The position numbers and the translations under genes were made by a program. From Saprospiraceae bacterium (GTDB lineage Bacteria; Bacteroidota; Bacteroidia; Chitinophagales; Saprospiraceae), in the NCBI GenBank assembly GCA_020629035.1, contig JAHDEC010000019.1:1-54448 (forward strand): a stretch of DNA of 54,448 bases, given 5' to 3'. The notes beneath the pieces were generated by a model, which ran no database searches, was not told where the DNA came from, and was given only the letters and a program-made list of their open reading frames with translations. Positions 8,551-17,790 of this stretch are shown here, piece after piece; positions within the stretch are counted from its first letter, which is position 1; each line of letters starts with the position of its first letter.

Positions 8551-9477
8551 CTATTTATAAATTAGGACACAAGCTTCTTGCTGATTTCGAGAAGCACGAT
8601 ACATTCCTTCGCAATTAAAAGGCATAGCAATATTGCCTGCTCGATCGATACCCACAATTCCTCCATCTCCACCCAAGTCTAAAAGTCTTTTATTGATTGA
8701 CTGATTGCTAGCATCTATTAAACTCATACCTGCATATTCCATCATGCATGAAATATCATAAGCAGTAACTCCCTTCATTAAAAACTCTCCACTGCCGGTA
8801 CAAGAGATTGCACAAGTATTATTATTTGCATAAGTTCCAGCACCAATGATAGGACTATCTCCTATCCTACCAAATTTCTTATTGGTCATGCCTCCAGTAG
8901 AAGTTGCTGCAGCTAAATCTCCATGAACATCTAAGGCAACTGCCCCCACTGTTCCAAGGTATTGTTTAGGCTTGTCACTGTGGTCAAGCTGAAAATCATC
9001 ACTCCCTTTCATTTTTTGCCACTGATTGAAGCGATGTTCATTATGAAAATAGTCAGCATCTTCCATGGCAATCTTAAATGGTGATGCAAACTTGAGGGCT
9101 CCTTCTCCCATTAACAAGATATGATCACTATGATTCAGAACTAGTTGAGCTAATTGTATAGGATTTCTCACTCCTTGAACAGCAGCGACTGCACCTGCCT
9201 CTAAATTCTTTCCATTCATTATACTAGCATCTAGTTCATGCTCTCCCTCCGCATTAAAAACGGCTCCTTTACCTGCATTAAATAAAGGACAATCCTCTAA
9301 TGAACTGACGGCTAATGTTACTGCTTCAATTGCACTTCCTCCTTTTTCTAGCATTTCATATCCAATGTCCCTAGCTTCTTGCAATGCTGATTTGTATGCA
9401 ATTTCTTTTTCTTCAGACATTAGAGATTTCGAAATGGTTCCGGCCCCTCCATGTATAGCAATCCCGTAATTATACAT
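8551..9477 (-). CDS. iaaA: Isoaspartyl peptidase / plant-type L-asparaginase (Ntn hydrolase)
   Basis: This 308-residue threonine-nucleophile hydrolase of the taspase/glycosylasparaginase family cleaves beta-aspartyl dipeptides and often L-asparagine. It begins with the family motif AIHGGAGT (7-14). The autocleavage site is LG-Thr176-VGAVALD, so the mature beta subunit would start at Thr176. The downstream substrate loop is ATSTGGMTNKKFGRIGDSP (191-209), followed by GTGSGE-like ISCTGSGEFLM. There is no signal peptide. Beside cphA and cphB its likely task is the last step of cyanophycin use, beta-Asp-Arg to Asp and Arg. It could also clear isoaspartyl peptides from protein turnover. It is convergent with cphB and divergent from the giant surface-protein gene. 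Confidence 0.93.
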   Translation of the reverse strand: MYNYGIAIHGGAGTISKSLMSEEKEIAYKSALQEARDIGYEMLEKGGSAIEAVTLAVSSLEDCPLFNAGKGAVFNAEGEHELDASIMNGKNLEAGAVAAVQGVRNPIQLAQLVLNHSDHILLMGEGALKFASPFKIAMEDADYFHNEHRFNQWQKMKGSDDFQLDHSDKPKQYLGTVGAVALDVHGDLAAATSTGGMTNKKFGRIGDSPIIGAGTYANNNTCAISCTGSGEFLMKGVTAYDISCMMEYAGMSLIDASNQSINKRLLDLGGDGGIVGIDRAGNIAMPFNCEGMYRASRNQQEACVLIYK

Positions 9478-9650
9478 CTTATTGAATTTATTAGTTTAGC
9501 AAGGTACTTGAAAAGCCGATATTGGACAAACTGAGAAACAGAAACATTAAATCTTATAGCTTTAAAAAAAATGGCACATGCTAGCAACGTTTTTAAATTA
9601 GTAGGCATACTATAGGTAGAACAACCATTATTAGAATTAATTTAAACATT

Positions 9651-12600
9651 ATGCGATCTATCACTCTTATCTTCTGCCTTTCTCTTTCTATTTCATTATT
9701 AAAGGCACAAACATTTTCCGGCCCCATTGATGTTTGCTTTGACAATTGCGAAGAATATAATTTCTTTTTTGCCAATGGCAATACTCCTTATTGGCAGGTG
9801 ACTGGTGGAGAAATCACGGAAAATTCAGGAGAACAGATTGATATTTGTTGGACTGGTTCAACAGGCCTTATAGAAATCTTTGATCCTAGTGTTAATCCCA
9901 ATACTCCAAGTTTTACGCAGATCATTAATATTTTTGATAAACCAAGCCCAGATATAAGCTTTCCTAATTTTCCAATTTGTGTTGAAACTGATACACTTGG
10001 AGAAACTGGCCAGGATATTCCTCCAGTATATTGCCAATCAGTTTGTGGAGCTTCTAGCGTAAAGTATTTACCACAAGGAGATAATCTAAGTACATATTCT
10101 TGGGAAGTAATAGGAGAAAACAGCTCAGACATACAAAATGATGGAATATTAATCGAATGGCCAGATCAAGGCTATGGCTCTCTTTTCCTAATTGAAGAGA
10201 ATCAATTAGGCTGTAAAGACTCCATTCGATATTGCATTGAAATATTAGAAAAACCTGAAGTCTCCATCGGCACAAAAACAGGGGTGAATTTAACAGACAT
10301 ATGCATTGGACAAACTATTTATTTTGAAGCAAATACAGGTAATGCTATTCATTTTGAGTGGTTAACTTCAGATGGACAAACAAGTCAGTCACCAAATCCA
10401 TCATTTAGTTTTGAGGAGCAAGGCAATTACAACATCTCACTGATTTCTGCCACTGAATGTTTATGCTTTGATACCACGAGCGTGAATATTGTTGTTAATG
10501 AATACTTCACTCCTAGCATTGAATGTGCAGGGACTATCTGTAGTTCGGACAATGCTACTTATTATGCAGGTGAAAATTGCGCTGAATACAATTGGACCAT
10601 CTCCCCAAATGGTGTAATCACTGAAGGAGGAACTTTAAATGATAATTATGTTAATGTCCAATGGAATAATGGTCAAGAAGGTATTGTTACTTTATCAACT
10701 GTAAATTGTGATGATCCAGACATTTGTTCAAATCCGACCAGTGTATTTATTCCAATAATCTCAGATGATCTAAGCATTGAGGGCTCAGATGTTGTTTGCA
10801 GAACTGGAGCAAATACTTATAGTGTACCATTATTTGAAGGAGCAAGTTATCAATGGAATATAACAGGTAATGGAGTAATTTATGATGGTCAAGGCACTAA
10901 CAATATATCTATTGTATGGGAAGAAACTCCATGGGAACCAGACACTGCGCTTATCGAAGTTTTAGTAGATCATTGTTATCTTGAATGTTCTAGTTCAGCC
11001 ACAAAATCAATAATTCTTTTAGACCGATTTGAATTAAACACACCCCCTATTCACTGCGAAGATGCAAACACGTATATCTATGCATTTGCAGGATGGAACA
11101 GTGCAAGTGTTGACTGGTATGTGAGCCCTCCTAATGGTGATCCTGAGTATCTGGAAGCAAGTGGAACAACAAGTTTAAGTAAAACATTCACAGAAGGTCC
11201 GGGACTTTATAAGGTTAGAGCCGAAGAAAATAGCGGAATCTTTTGTAATAATGAAGCGACTATCTTTTTCAATGTTATTAAAAGGCCTGAAATTAATGGC
11301 TCAATAAATGGGGATAGATTTATCTGTCATGGCAACTTTTACGAATATTCTATGGAGCCATTGCCGTCCAATCTAAATTATCAATGGAGTATAACTGATG
11401 GATTTTTGACAGAAAATTATTCAGGCGAAAGCATTTTTCATCAATGGAATACAACAGGACCTTATAAAATCTCGGTCATCATTGAAGAGATAGAGACAAA
11501 TTGTGAATCAGATCCAGTTGAACTTATCATTAGTCCCTTGGATGTAGGTGAAATAATAGGCGACTCAGAAAGTTGTATTGATAATATTGGACATTATGAA
11601 ATGCTGGATGCCGATGCTAAAGAAACGGATTGGACCATTGTTCCTTCGACGGCTGGTACTATTGAAGTGCTTGATAATGGAGGTATTGATGTACATTGGC
11701 ATGAATCTGGAAATTTTAAGATAATAGCTAACTATTGTTCTGCCAATCTTGAACTAGATGTAACGGTCATTCCAAATCCATTAAATAATATAAATTATCC
11801 TGACGGTATTTGTCCTGGAGAATTAGCCAACATTAGCATCCCAACAGCGGCAACAAGCACCGTAGAGGTTTATGATGAAAGTGGAAGTTTGGTAGCGAAT
11901 TCAACAAACTTTGATATCACGGCTGGCTATTACTCGATAGAGTTAAGCGATATAAACCAATGCCTTTTTAAACAAGCTATCTACATAGACGAGTACCCTG
12001 TCCCAGAAGTAAATATATCTTCTGATGAATTGGAGCAATTATGTGACCCAGATGGCTTAGTCGTTATCGAAGCGTATGTCACTAATGAAGTTTCGTCCTA
12101 TGAATGGTTCCTAGATGGCAATCCCATTGGATTTAATAACCCTAGATTACTTGGCGCGGGTCCAGGAACTTATCAAGTCAAAGTAACCAATCATTATGGT
12201 TGTGAGGCTTTTTCACCGCCTTTAGTGGCTGAATGTGTAGTGAGTATGTGCGAATGCCGACCAGATGGTGGAACTGCCTTCAGTTATGTACAAAATGAAT
12301 ATTGTAATGAATTTTCATTTACAAATCAGTCATTTTCTTATGTTGCTGGAAGTCTTGTCTATAATTTTAACGATCCTGAAAGTGGTTCAGCGAATATTAC
12401 TACCGATGAAAACCCTGACCACACCTTTAGCCACCCTGGACACTTTGCCGTTAATTTAAGAGGTACAGTACCTCATGCTACTGAACCAGGCCAGTTTTGT
12501 GGAGCTTCGTATTTTGAATTTATAACCGTACCTGCATCGGCAGATTTTGAATTTTCGGAAGCTTGCAGTGCTCAGGAAATGCAGTTTAATGAATTGTGTA

Positions 12601-15600
12601 ACTATTTGTATGAGTATACTATAGATGATTACAGTTGGGATTTTGGAGATCCGGGTTCAGGAGCTAATAATTTTTCTACTGATCAGAATCCTACGCACAT
12701 TTTCTCATCAGCAGGCAGCTATGATGTAACACTTATCATAGAAACTAATACAGGTTGCAAGGCCCGTAAAACATATGAAGTGATCGTTAGAGATTCTCCT
12801 AATGTAGATATTTTCTTACCATCATCCACTTGTGAAAAAATAGGACTAAAGTTTAATGCAAATGCTGAAGATTTGTATGGTCTAACTTGGGACTTTGGAG
12901 ACCCTAGCAGTGGTGCAGCAAATGCATCCTCTAACCCAAACCCTATTCATGCATTTGAAACTCCAGGGCTCTACTTAATTTCCCTATCAGGTACCAATAT
13001 TTATGGTTGTGAAGCAAGTACCATAACTAGTCTAGAAATAACAGAACAAATGTTAACTGGAGATATTACACTTGATCATGCTTCACCTATCTGCGATGGG
13101 GATTCTATAAAATTATCAGCGCCAGCAGGTATTGCCTATTTATGGAATAATGGTCTTTCAACCCAGGATATTTTTGTTAAGAAGCCAGGCTTGTATGAAG
13201 TTACCGTCACCACTGCCAATGCTTGCAATTACACTCCTGATCCAGTAGCTATTGAATTTACAAAACCAATAGAACCAAGCATTGTTGGACAAATCTTTCC
13301 AGCAGGTAGTTGGCAGGCTGATGAGTATTTTGGCAGCCTAGAGGTTTGCCAAGGAGAGGCTTTCTCACTGAGAACAAACTATTACTCAAACGTAGTCTAT
13401 AACTGGTCTATTGGTCCAGATTCTTGGAATGTGCCGTATAGTTATTTCTCTAGTTTATCGCCCGGAGAGCATATTGTTTCACTATCAGTGGTCCATAATT
13501 CTAGCGGGTGCGAAATAGCTGCAACCGATTTCAAAATCATTATAAACCCAAGACCAGATGAGGTCATGCTCGTTTCTGATCAAACAGATATGTGTGAGGG
13601 CAAACCATTTACTTTTAGTGTTGCTAATCCGAGTCCAGGAGTAAGATACCATTGGAGTAATGGAGTCATAGGTGAAAGCATAATGGTTTCGTCACCAGGC
13701 TATTATTATTGTGTAGCTATCAATGAGTTTGGATGTTCAAGATATAGTACCTCAATGCCCATCCATGCACTCCCCAACACAGATGGATTTTTAGTGGGTT
13801 GTGAAGAAGTCTGCTTTCCAGATACATTGTGCGTGCAAGGTGACTTTTCAACTAATGCATACCAGTGGTTGCTGGATGGGGACCCTATTACAGGTGCAAA
13901 TAATGCTACTCTTGAAATTAATCAAATTGGAGATTATCAAGTGATCTTGGAAAATTGGCAAGGATGCACAGATACAACAGGTATTCTAAGTATTTCTCCG
14001 AAAACCAATGAGCAATCCATGACTGGAAAAGTCTTTCTTGACGAAAATCAAGATGGCATGTTCAATGGGATGGACGAAGCAATAGCTAATATTCCTGTTC
14101 ATATTATGTCAGGTGGGACTAGTATAGAATCAAGTATGACCGATCCGAATGGAAACTATTCCTTCGATCCAATGTCTGTGGCAAGTGGAATGGTAGAAAT
14201 AGACATCTCTGGTCTTAGCTTCACTACAAGCTCGCCTATTGCTTACAGCTTTGGATTTACGACTTGCATTGAAGATCAAGAAAATAATTTCCCATTAATC
14301 GATGGCTGTTCTTCTAATATAGAGGAGTTTCTTACGCTTGAAATCTGCCCATCAGAAACAGTGGTATACGAAGGCAACATTTATTCAGCGAATGATATAG
14401 ATACCCTGATGTACACGACCGCTCTAGGTTGTGATTCAATGCTGGTTATTACTGTTAATGAGTTTATTACTCCAGATGTAGATTTAATATTAAACCATGC
14501 ATGCATAGGTGAGACTAATGGAAGCTTAACTATTGAAAATTTAAGTATTCCAGGAACCAGCTTTGCTATAGACGGTGGTGCATTTAGCAGTGATTTAAGT
14601 TATAGTAATTTGAGTATTGGAAATCATACCTTGGCACTATTGAGTCCGGATGGCTGCAGTGAAACTATAAATTTTGAAATAGAATCTATAGCTGAACCAA
14701 CAGTCGATTACCAAACAGTCAATAGTTGTGTGGATATGGATGAAGGTGAACTTTGGATTGGAAGTGGAACAACACCAGGGCTTCAATTTGCTGTGGACGA
14801 TAATACGAGTTATTCCTCAGTAACGGCTTTTATTAATCTGAGCTTAGGTAGCCATACCTTATATGTTCTTGATGATAATGCTTGTGAGTATAGCTACCCA
14901 TTTACGATTAATAGTTTCTCGTCTGCATCCGTGGATCTAAATGCTGAAAATAGTTGTCAAGATCAATCGACAGGAAGTCTGACGATTAGTAATTTATCAA
15001 GTCCAAACTTAAGTTTCAGTATAAATTCGACAACAGGTTTTCAAAGTGATTTAGTATATACTAATTTACCTGCGGGCAACCACACTTTATGGGTGCTTGA
15101 TGACAATAATTGCCTCATTAGCTACCCATTCAATATTGACACCTTTACTAGTCCAAGTGTTGATTTATCAACTGAGGCAACTTGTCTTGATATTGACAGC
15201 GGTACATTAATGCTTGATAATCCTTCAAATCCCATGTTAGTCTTTGCGATAGACACTCCAACGGGCTATACTGACGATTTGCTTTTTGAAAATTTGAGTG
15301 CTGGCCAACATACTTTATACGTTTTAGATCCAAATGGTTGTACATCAAGTTTCGATTTTGAGATTGATGTTTTTGATGAACCAGGCATAAATTTAGCAAC
15401 GTCTAGTTCTTGTGAAAATACAGCAACTGGAAGTGTTAGCATATCCACAAACGAGACGGGGCTAAGTTATTCTATAGATGGAGTCACTTATACTGGTGAT
15501 CAACTTTTCGATGAATTACCTGTAGGTCAACATATCCTCTATGTAAACAATGGTGTCTGTGATTTTGGTTTTTTGTTCAATATCGAAGCAACAAGCTTAC

Positions 15601-16562
15601 CCGAATTGGAAATTATAACACAAGCATCTTGTGATGGCGTGGAACTAGGTGGTATTGAAATAAACACGAGTACCGAGGACTTGAGCTATTCATTAGATAA
15701 TATCACATTTAGCGATGCTATTAGTTACGAAGGATTAAGTATAGGAAGTCAAACATTATATGTACTAACCGATGAAGGCTGTTTATTTGAATATTCCTTC
15801 ATAATCGAAGAAGTCGTCAATGAAACACCAACTATCTCTACAAATAGTAGTTGTGAGTCATTGGACAATGGTGCCATTTTATTGTCTACTAATATAGCAG
15901 GTTTACAATATTCTCTAGATGGTATAGACTTCCAGGAAACAACTTCGTTTGAAAATTTAGCACCAGGTAGCTATACTGTATTCGTTTTATTTGACAATGG
16001 TTGTATCGAAGCGCTAACGATAGATATAGAAGAGGCTGCAGCTTTAGATGTAGAGTTTGCTGACCCAGCTACTGATTGTACGACTTTATCCGTAGACCTA
16101 AATCCAACTATCCTAAGTAGTAATGGAGAGGTCGAGTACCTTTGGAATGATGGCAGTAATGAGCCAAGTTTTACAGCTTCTGAATCTGGTACTTATTCAG
16201 TCCAAGTAATAGATGATTGTGAAACAAGAGAATATGATTATGTGCTTGACCTCAGTGAAGCTGAGCACAATACCAATGTATATGTCCCTAATGTCTTCAG
16301 TAGAGACTCCGATGCACAAAATTCAATATTTAAACCATTGACGCCACGTGATATGGAAGTACTGACTTGGGAGTTTCGAGTCTATGATCGTTGGGGAAAT
16401 TTAATGTTTGTGACAGATGATCCTAACTTAGGATGGGATGGAATGTATAAATCTGAAATTGTTAACCCTGGAGTTTTTGTTTGGATGTATGATATTACTA
16501 CTGAGTTTTGTGAAGAAGCGACACATTTGAGAAAATATGGTGATGTAACCTTATTAAAATAA
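9651..16562 (+). CDS. Giant T9SS surface protein with PKD-type domains, SdrD-B-like domain and SprB-like repeats
   Basis: This 2303-residue secreted protein has a signal peptide (about 1-19, ending LKAQ). The first 880 residues hold many Ig/PKD-like beta domains with spaced cysteines. Clear PKD units follow near 904, 996 (SWDFGDPGSGA) and 1079 (LTWDFGDPSSGA). An SdrD-B-like module begins at about 1458 (GKVFLDENQDGMFNGMDEA), then a short CPSETVVYEGNIY unit. Seven repeats of about 75 residues (about 1607-2130) resemble SprB repeats. The last 95 residues (VPNVFSRDSDAQN, VYDRWGNLMF, LGWDGMYKS, GVFVWMYD) are a type B, gliding-motility or CHU_C-like sorting domain. Proteins of this build act as adhesins; SprB of Flavobacterium is moved along the cell to drive gliding. 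No enzyme domain is visible. Whether this organism glides cannot be told from the window. Confidence 0.9.
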   Translation: MRSITLIFCLSLSISLLKAQTFSGPIDVCFDNCEEYNFFFANGNTPYWQVTGGEITENSGEQIDICWTGSTGLIEIFDPSVNPNTPSFTQIINIFDKPSPDISFPNFPICVETDTLGETGQDIPPVYCQSVCGASSVKYLPQGDNLSTYSWEVIGENSSDIQNDGILIEWPDQGYGSLFLIEENQLGCKDSIRYCIEILEKPEVSIGTKTGVNLTDICIGQTIYFEANTGNAIHFEWLTSDGQTSQSPNPSFSFEEQGNYNISLISATECLCFDTTSVNIVVNEYFTPSIECAGTICSSDNATYYAGENCAEYNWTISPNGVITEGGTLNDNYVNVQWNNGQEGIVTLSTVNCDDPDICSNPTSVFIPIISDDLSIEGSDVVCRTGANTYSVPLFEGASYQWNITGNGVIYDGQGTNNISIVWEETPWEPDTALIEVLVDHCYLECSSSATKSIILLDRFELNTPPIHCEDANTYIYAFAGWNSASVDWYVSPPNGDPEYLEASGTTSLSKTFTEGPGLYKVRAEENSGIFCNNEATIFFNVIKRPEINGSINGDRFICHGNFYEYSMEPLPSNLNYQWSITDGFLTENYSGESIFHQWNTTGPYKISVIIEEIETNCESDPVELIISPLDVGEIIGDSESCIDNIGHYEMLDADAKETDWTIVPSTAGTIEVLDNGGIDVHWHESGNFKIIANYCSANLELDVTVIPNPLNNINYPDGICPGELANISIPTAATSTVEVYDESGSLVANSTNFDITAGYYSIELSDINQCLFKQAIYIDEYPVPEVNISSDELEQLCDPDGLVVIEAYVTNEVSSYEWFLDGNPIGFNNPRLLGAGPGTYQVKVTNHYGCEAFSPPLVAECVVSMCECRPDGGTAFSYVQNEYCNEFSFTNQSFSYVAGSLVYNFNDPESGSANITTDENPDHTFSHPGHFAVNLRGTVPHATEPGQFCGASYFEFITVPASADFEFSEACSAQEMQFNELCNYLYEYTIDDYSWDFGDPGSGANNFSTDQNPTHIFSSAGSYDVTLIIETNTGCKARKTYEVIVRDSPNVDIFLPSSTCEKIGLKFNANAEDLYGLTWDFGDPSSGAANASSNPNPIHAFETPGLYLISLSGTNIYGCEASTITSLEITEQMLTGDITLDHASPICDGDSIKLSAPAGIAYLWNNGLSTQDIFVKKPGLYEVTVTTANACNYTPDPVAIEFTKPIEPSIVGQIFPAGSWQADEYFGSLEVCQGEAFSLRTNYYSNVVYNWSIGPDSWNVPYSYFSSLSPGEHIVSLSVVHNSSGCEIAATDFKIIINPRPDEVMLVSDQTDMCEGKPFTFSVANPSPGVRYHWSNGVIGESIMVSSPGYYYCVAINEFGCSRYSTSMPIHALPNTDGFLVGCEEVCFPDTLCVQGDFSTNAYQWLLDGDPITGANNATLEINQIGDYQVILENWQGCTDTTGILSISPKTNEQSMTGKVFLDENQDGMFNGMDEAIANIPVHIMSGGTSIESSMTDPNGNYSFDPMSVASGMVEIDISGLSFTTSSPIAYSFGFTTCIEDQENNFPLIDGCSSNIEEFLTLEICPSETVVYEGNIYSANDIDTLMYTTALGCDSMLVITVNEFITPDVDLILNHACIGETNGSLTIENLSIPGTSFAIDGGAFSSDLSYSNLSIGNHTLALLSPDGCSETINFEIESIAEPTVDYQTVNSCVDMDEGELWIGSGTTPGLQFAVDDNTSYSSVTAFINLSLGSHTLYVLDDNACEYSYPFTINSFSSASVDLNAENSCQDQSTGSLTISNLSSPNLSFSINSTTGFQSDLVYTNLPAGNHTLWVLDDNNCLISYPFNIDTFTSPSVDLSTEATCLDIDSGTLMLDNPSNPMLVFAIDTPTGYTDDLLFENLSAGQHTLYVLDPNGCTSSFDFEIDVFDEPGINLATSSSCENTATGSVSISTNETGLSYSIDGVTYTGDQLFDELPVGQHILYVNNGVCDFGFLFNIEATSLPELEIITQASCDGVELGGIEINTSTEDLSYSLDNITFSDAISYEGLSIGSQTLYVLTDEGCLFEYSFIIEEVVNETPTISTNSSCESLDNGAILLSTNIAGLQYSLDGIDFQETTSFENLAPGSYTVFVLFDNGCIEALTIDIEEAAALDVEFADPATDCTTLSVDLNPTILSSNGEVEYLWNDGSNEPSFTASESGTYSVQVIDDCETREYDYVLDLSEAEHNTNVYVPNVFSRDSDAQNSIFKPLTPRDMEVLTWEFRVYDRWGNLMFVTDDPNLGWDGMYKSEIVNPGVFVWMYDITTEFCEEATHLRKYGDVTLLK
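14469..16041 (+). repeat. Seven tandem ~225-bp SprB-like protein repeats
   Basis: Each unit has the pattern (V/I)DL.....SC....G.(L/I)....., then (F/Y)S(I/L)D, then (L/S)P.G.HTLYVLD..GC...(F/Y)F.I. Unit starts carry NHACIGETNGS, NSCVDMDEGE, NSCQDQSTGS, ATCLDIDSGT, SSCENTATGS, ASCDGVELGG and SSCESLDNGA. Units 2-4 are the most alike, which suggests they arose most recently. Confidence 0.85.
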
Positions 16563-16686
16563 GTCTTCTAGCTTGGTGTTAAAAATGAATACTTTAACAT
16601 TTTCACGGAACTATTATTTTTTTGTGACGCGCAATTTTTAAGACGTCAAAATAGTGTTATTACAATCACAAATAAAAAACTTTGAC

Positions 16687-17124
16687 ATGTTACAACAATT
16701 AAAAAGTCTTGCAATTAAAAAGCTTTCAGAAAAAATGCTTTCAAATTCATTAAACTCAGAAGCTACTGGAGCTGCAGCAACTCAAGGAGCAGGTGCTCTA
16801 ATTGCTTCATTAACTGAAAAGCTTGGTGCAGGAAATATTGACCAAGTAAAAGACCTATTTTCAAGTGGAGGTCAATCTATGGAGGAAAACGGTATATTCC
16901 AAGATATTACAGGAAAATTAGGAAGTATACTACAAAGTCAAGGTATGAGTGCTGAAGAAGCAACAGCTGAGGCTAAGAATACAGCTCCTGATTTAATCAA
17001 TGGTTTAAAAGAAAAATTCGAGTCAAGTGCATCAGAAGATAGCGCATTTGATATTAGCCAAATCACCAATCTAATCGGCGGCGATGCTGCAGGAATGATT
17101 AACAAGGTAAAGGGTCTATTCTAG
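16687..17124 (+). CDS. Small helical protein of unknown function
   Basis: A 145-residue soluble protein, not recognised as a named family. The frame is open from a GTG at 16654, but the ATG at 16687 (MLQQLKSLAIKKLSEKML) is the more natural start, because the extra eleven residues are polar and atypical. The sequence is rich in Ala, Gly and Ser and mostly helical, with GAGALIASLTEKLGAGN and the repeated theme of a short amphipathic helix followed by Gly-Ser-Gln. There is no signal peptide or membrane segment. Similar small proteins with LINGLKEKF-type ends are seen beside various Bacteroidota genes, but their function is not known to me. It is a monocistronic unit closed by a terminator at 17152. 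Confidence 0.7.
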   Translation: MLQQLKSLAIKKLSEKMLSNSLNSEATGAAATQGAGALIASLTEKLGAGNIDQVKDLFSSGGQSMEENGIFQDITGKLGSILQSQGMSAEEATAEAKNTAPDLINGLKEKFESSASEDSAFDISQITNLIGGDAAGMINKVKGLF

Positions 17125-17151
17125 AGAATTGGGTATTGTAACCTCAAATTC

Positions 17152-17187
17152 AAGGCTCTTGTAGATAATATAGGAGCCTTTTTTTAT
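17152..17187 (+). terminator. Rho-independent terminator after the small helical protein
   Basis: The stem AAGGCTC (17152-17158) pairs with GAGCCTT (17174-17180), extended inward by a G-T and a T-A pair, and is followed by a T tract. It lies about 30 bases after the stop codon. Confidence 0.82.
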
Positions 17188-17316
17188 TCTTTTCTTTTCC
17201 TTCAAGCTAAACCAACTAAGGCTTACGTATTTATATATTTTATAATATAAATATGATTTTATTTATAATATTTTAATAATTGAGAACCATTTGACTACTT
17301 ATTAATGTTACCTTTA

Positions 17317-17346
17317 TTGTAAGGTTAGCTGAAGTAGTTCACTTTG
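17317..17346 (+). promoter_or_regulatory. Bacteroidota-type promoter of the RRM protein gene
   Basis: TTG (17317-17319), a 19-base spacer and TCACTTTG (17339-17346) fit the TTG-N19-21-TAnnTTTG consensus with one mismatch. The ATG is 35 bases further on, after a run of T, leaving a short T-rich leader. Confidence 0.5.
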
Positions 17347-17381
17347 GGCCTTCATTTTTTTTTATTTTAAATATTTATTTT

Positions 17382-17678
17382 ATGAACATTTTTGTAGCAA
17401 AATTAAGCTATGACACGCAAGATTCAGATCTTCAAAACGCATTCGAAGAATACGGTGAAGTGGAATCTGTAAAGATCATTATGGACAAATTTACTGGTAA
17501 ATCAAAAGGCTACGGCTTTGTTGAAATGCCTAACGACGATGAGGCAACTAATGCTATCAACGGTTTAAACGAAGTCGAAATGGACGGAAGAACCATCGTT
17601 GTTAAAAAAGCAGAACCGAGAGAAAGACGTGATAATCGCGGCGGCGGAGGCGGCGGCGGTTACAACAGAAGATACTAG
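17382..17678 (+). CDS. RRM-type RNA-binding protein with Gly-rich tail
   Basis: This 98-residue protein is one RNA recognition motif plus a short basic, glycine-rich tail. RNP2 is IFVAKL (3-8) and RNP1 is KGYGFVEM (42-49), with the aromatic residues that stack on RNA at Phe4, Tyr44 and Phe46. The tail after residue 79 reads RERRDNRGGGGGGGYNRRY, of the Rbp type known from cyanobacteria and Bacteroidota, where such proteins are often cold-induced. Its expected role is binding single-stranded RNA or mRNA. It is monocistronic, with a promoter at 17317 and a perfect terminator at 17705. The GC-rich tail codons (gcggcggaggcgg) differ from the AT-rich surroundings only because they encode glycine. 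Confidence 0.93.
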   Translation: MNIFVAKLSYDTQDSDLQNAFEEYGEVESVKIIMDKFTGKSKGYGFVEMPNDDEATNAINGLNEVEMDGRTIVVKKAEPRERRDNRGGGGGGGYNRRY

Positions 17679-17704
17679 AATAAAATTCTAAGATTATTTT
17701 TTGT

Positions 17705-17735
17705 AAGCCTTCCAATTTTTTGGAAGGCTTTTTTT
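17705..17735 (+). terminator. Strong Rho-independent terminator of the RRM gene
   Basis: A perfect eleven-pair stem AAGCCTTCCAA/TTGGAAGGCTT with a TTTT loop is followed by five more T. It lies 26 bases after the stop codon. Confidence 0.92.
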
Positions 17736-17790
17736 ATTCCTACTAACGAAAATCTTACCTTGTCTTACAAGCACTATTGAGCTACTACTT

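Noticed and set aside
9420-9781. Two overlapping minus-strand frames of 62 codons around the start of the giant protein gene
   Set aside because: They cross the isoaspartyl peptidase start or the signal peptide of the giant protein and have no protein-like pattern.
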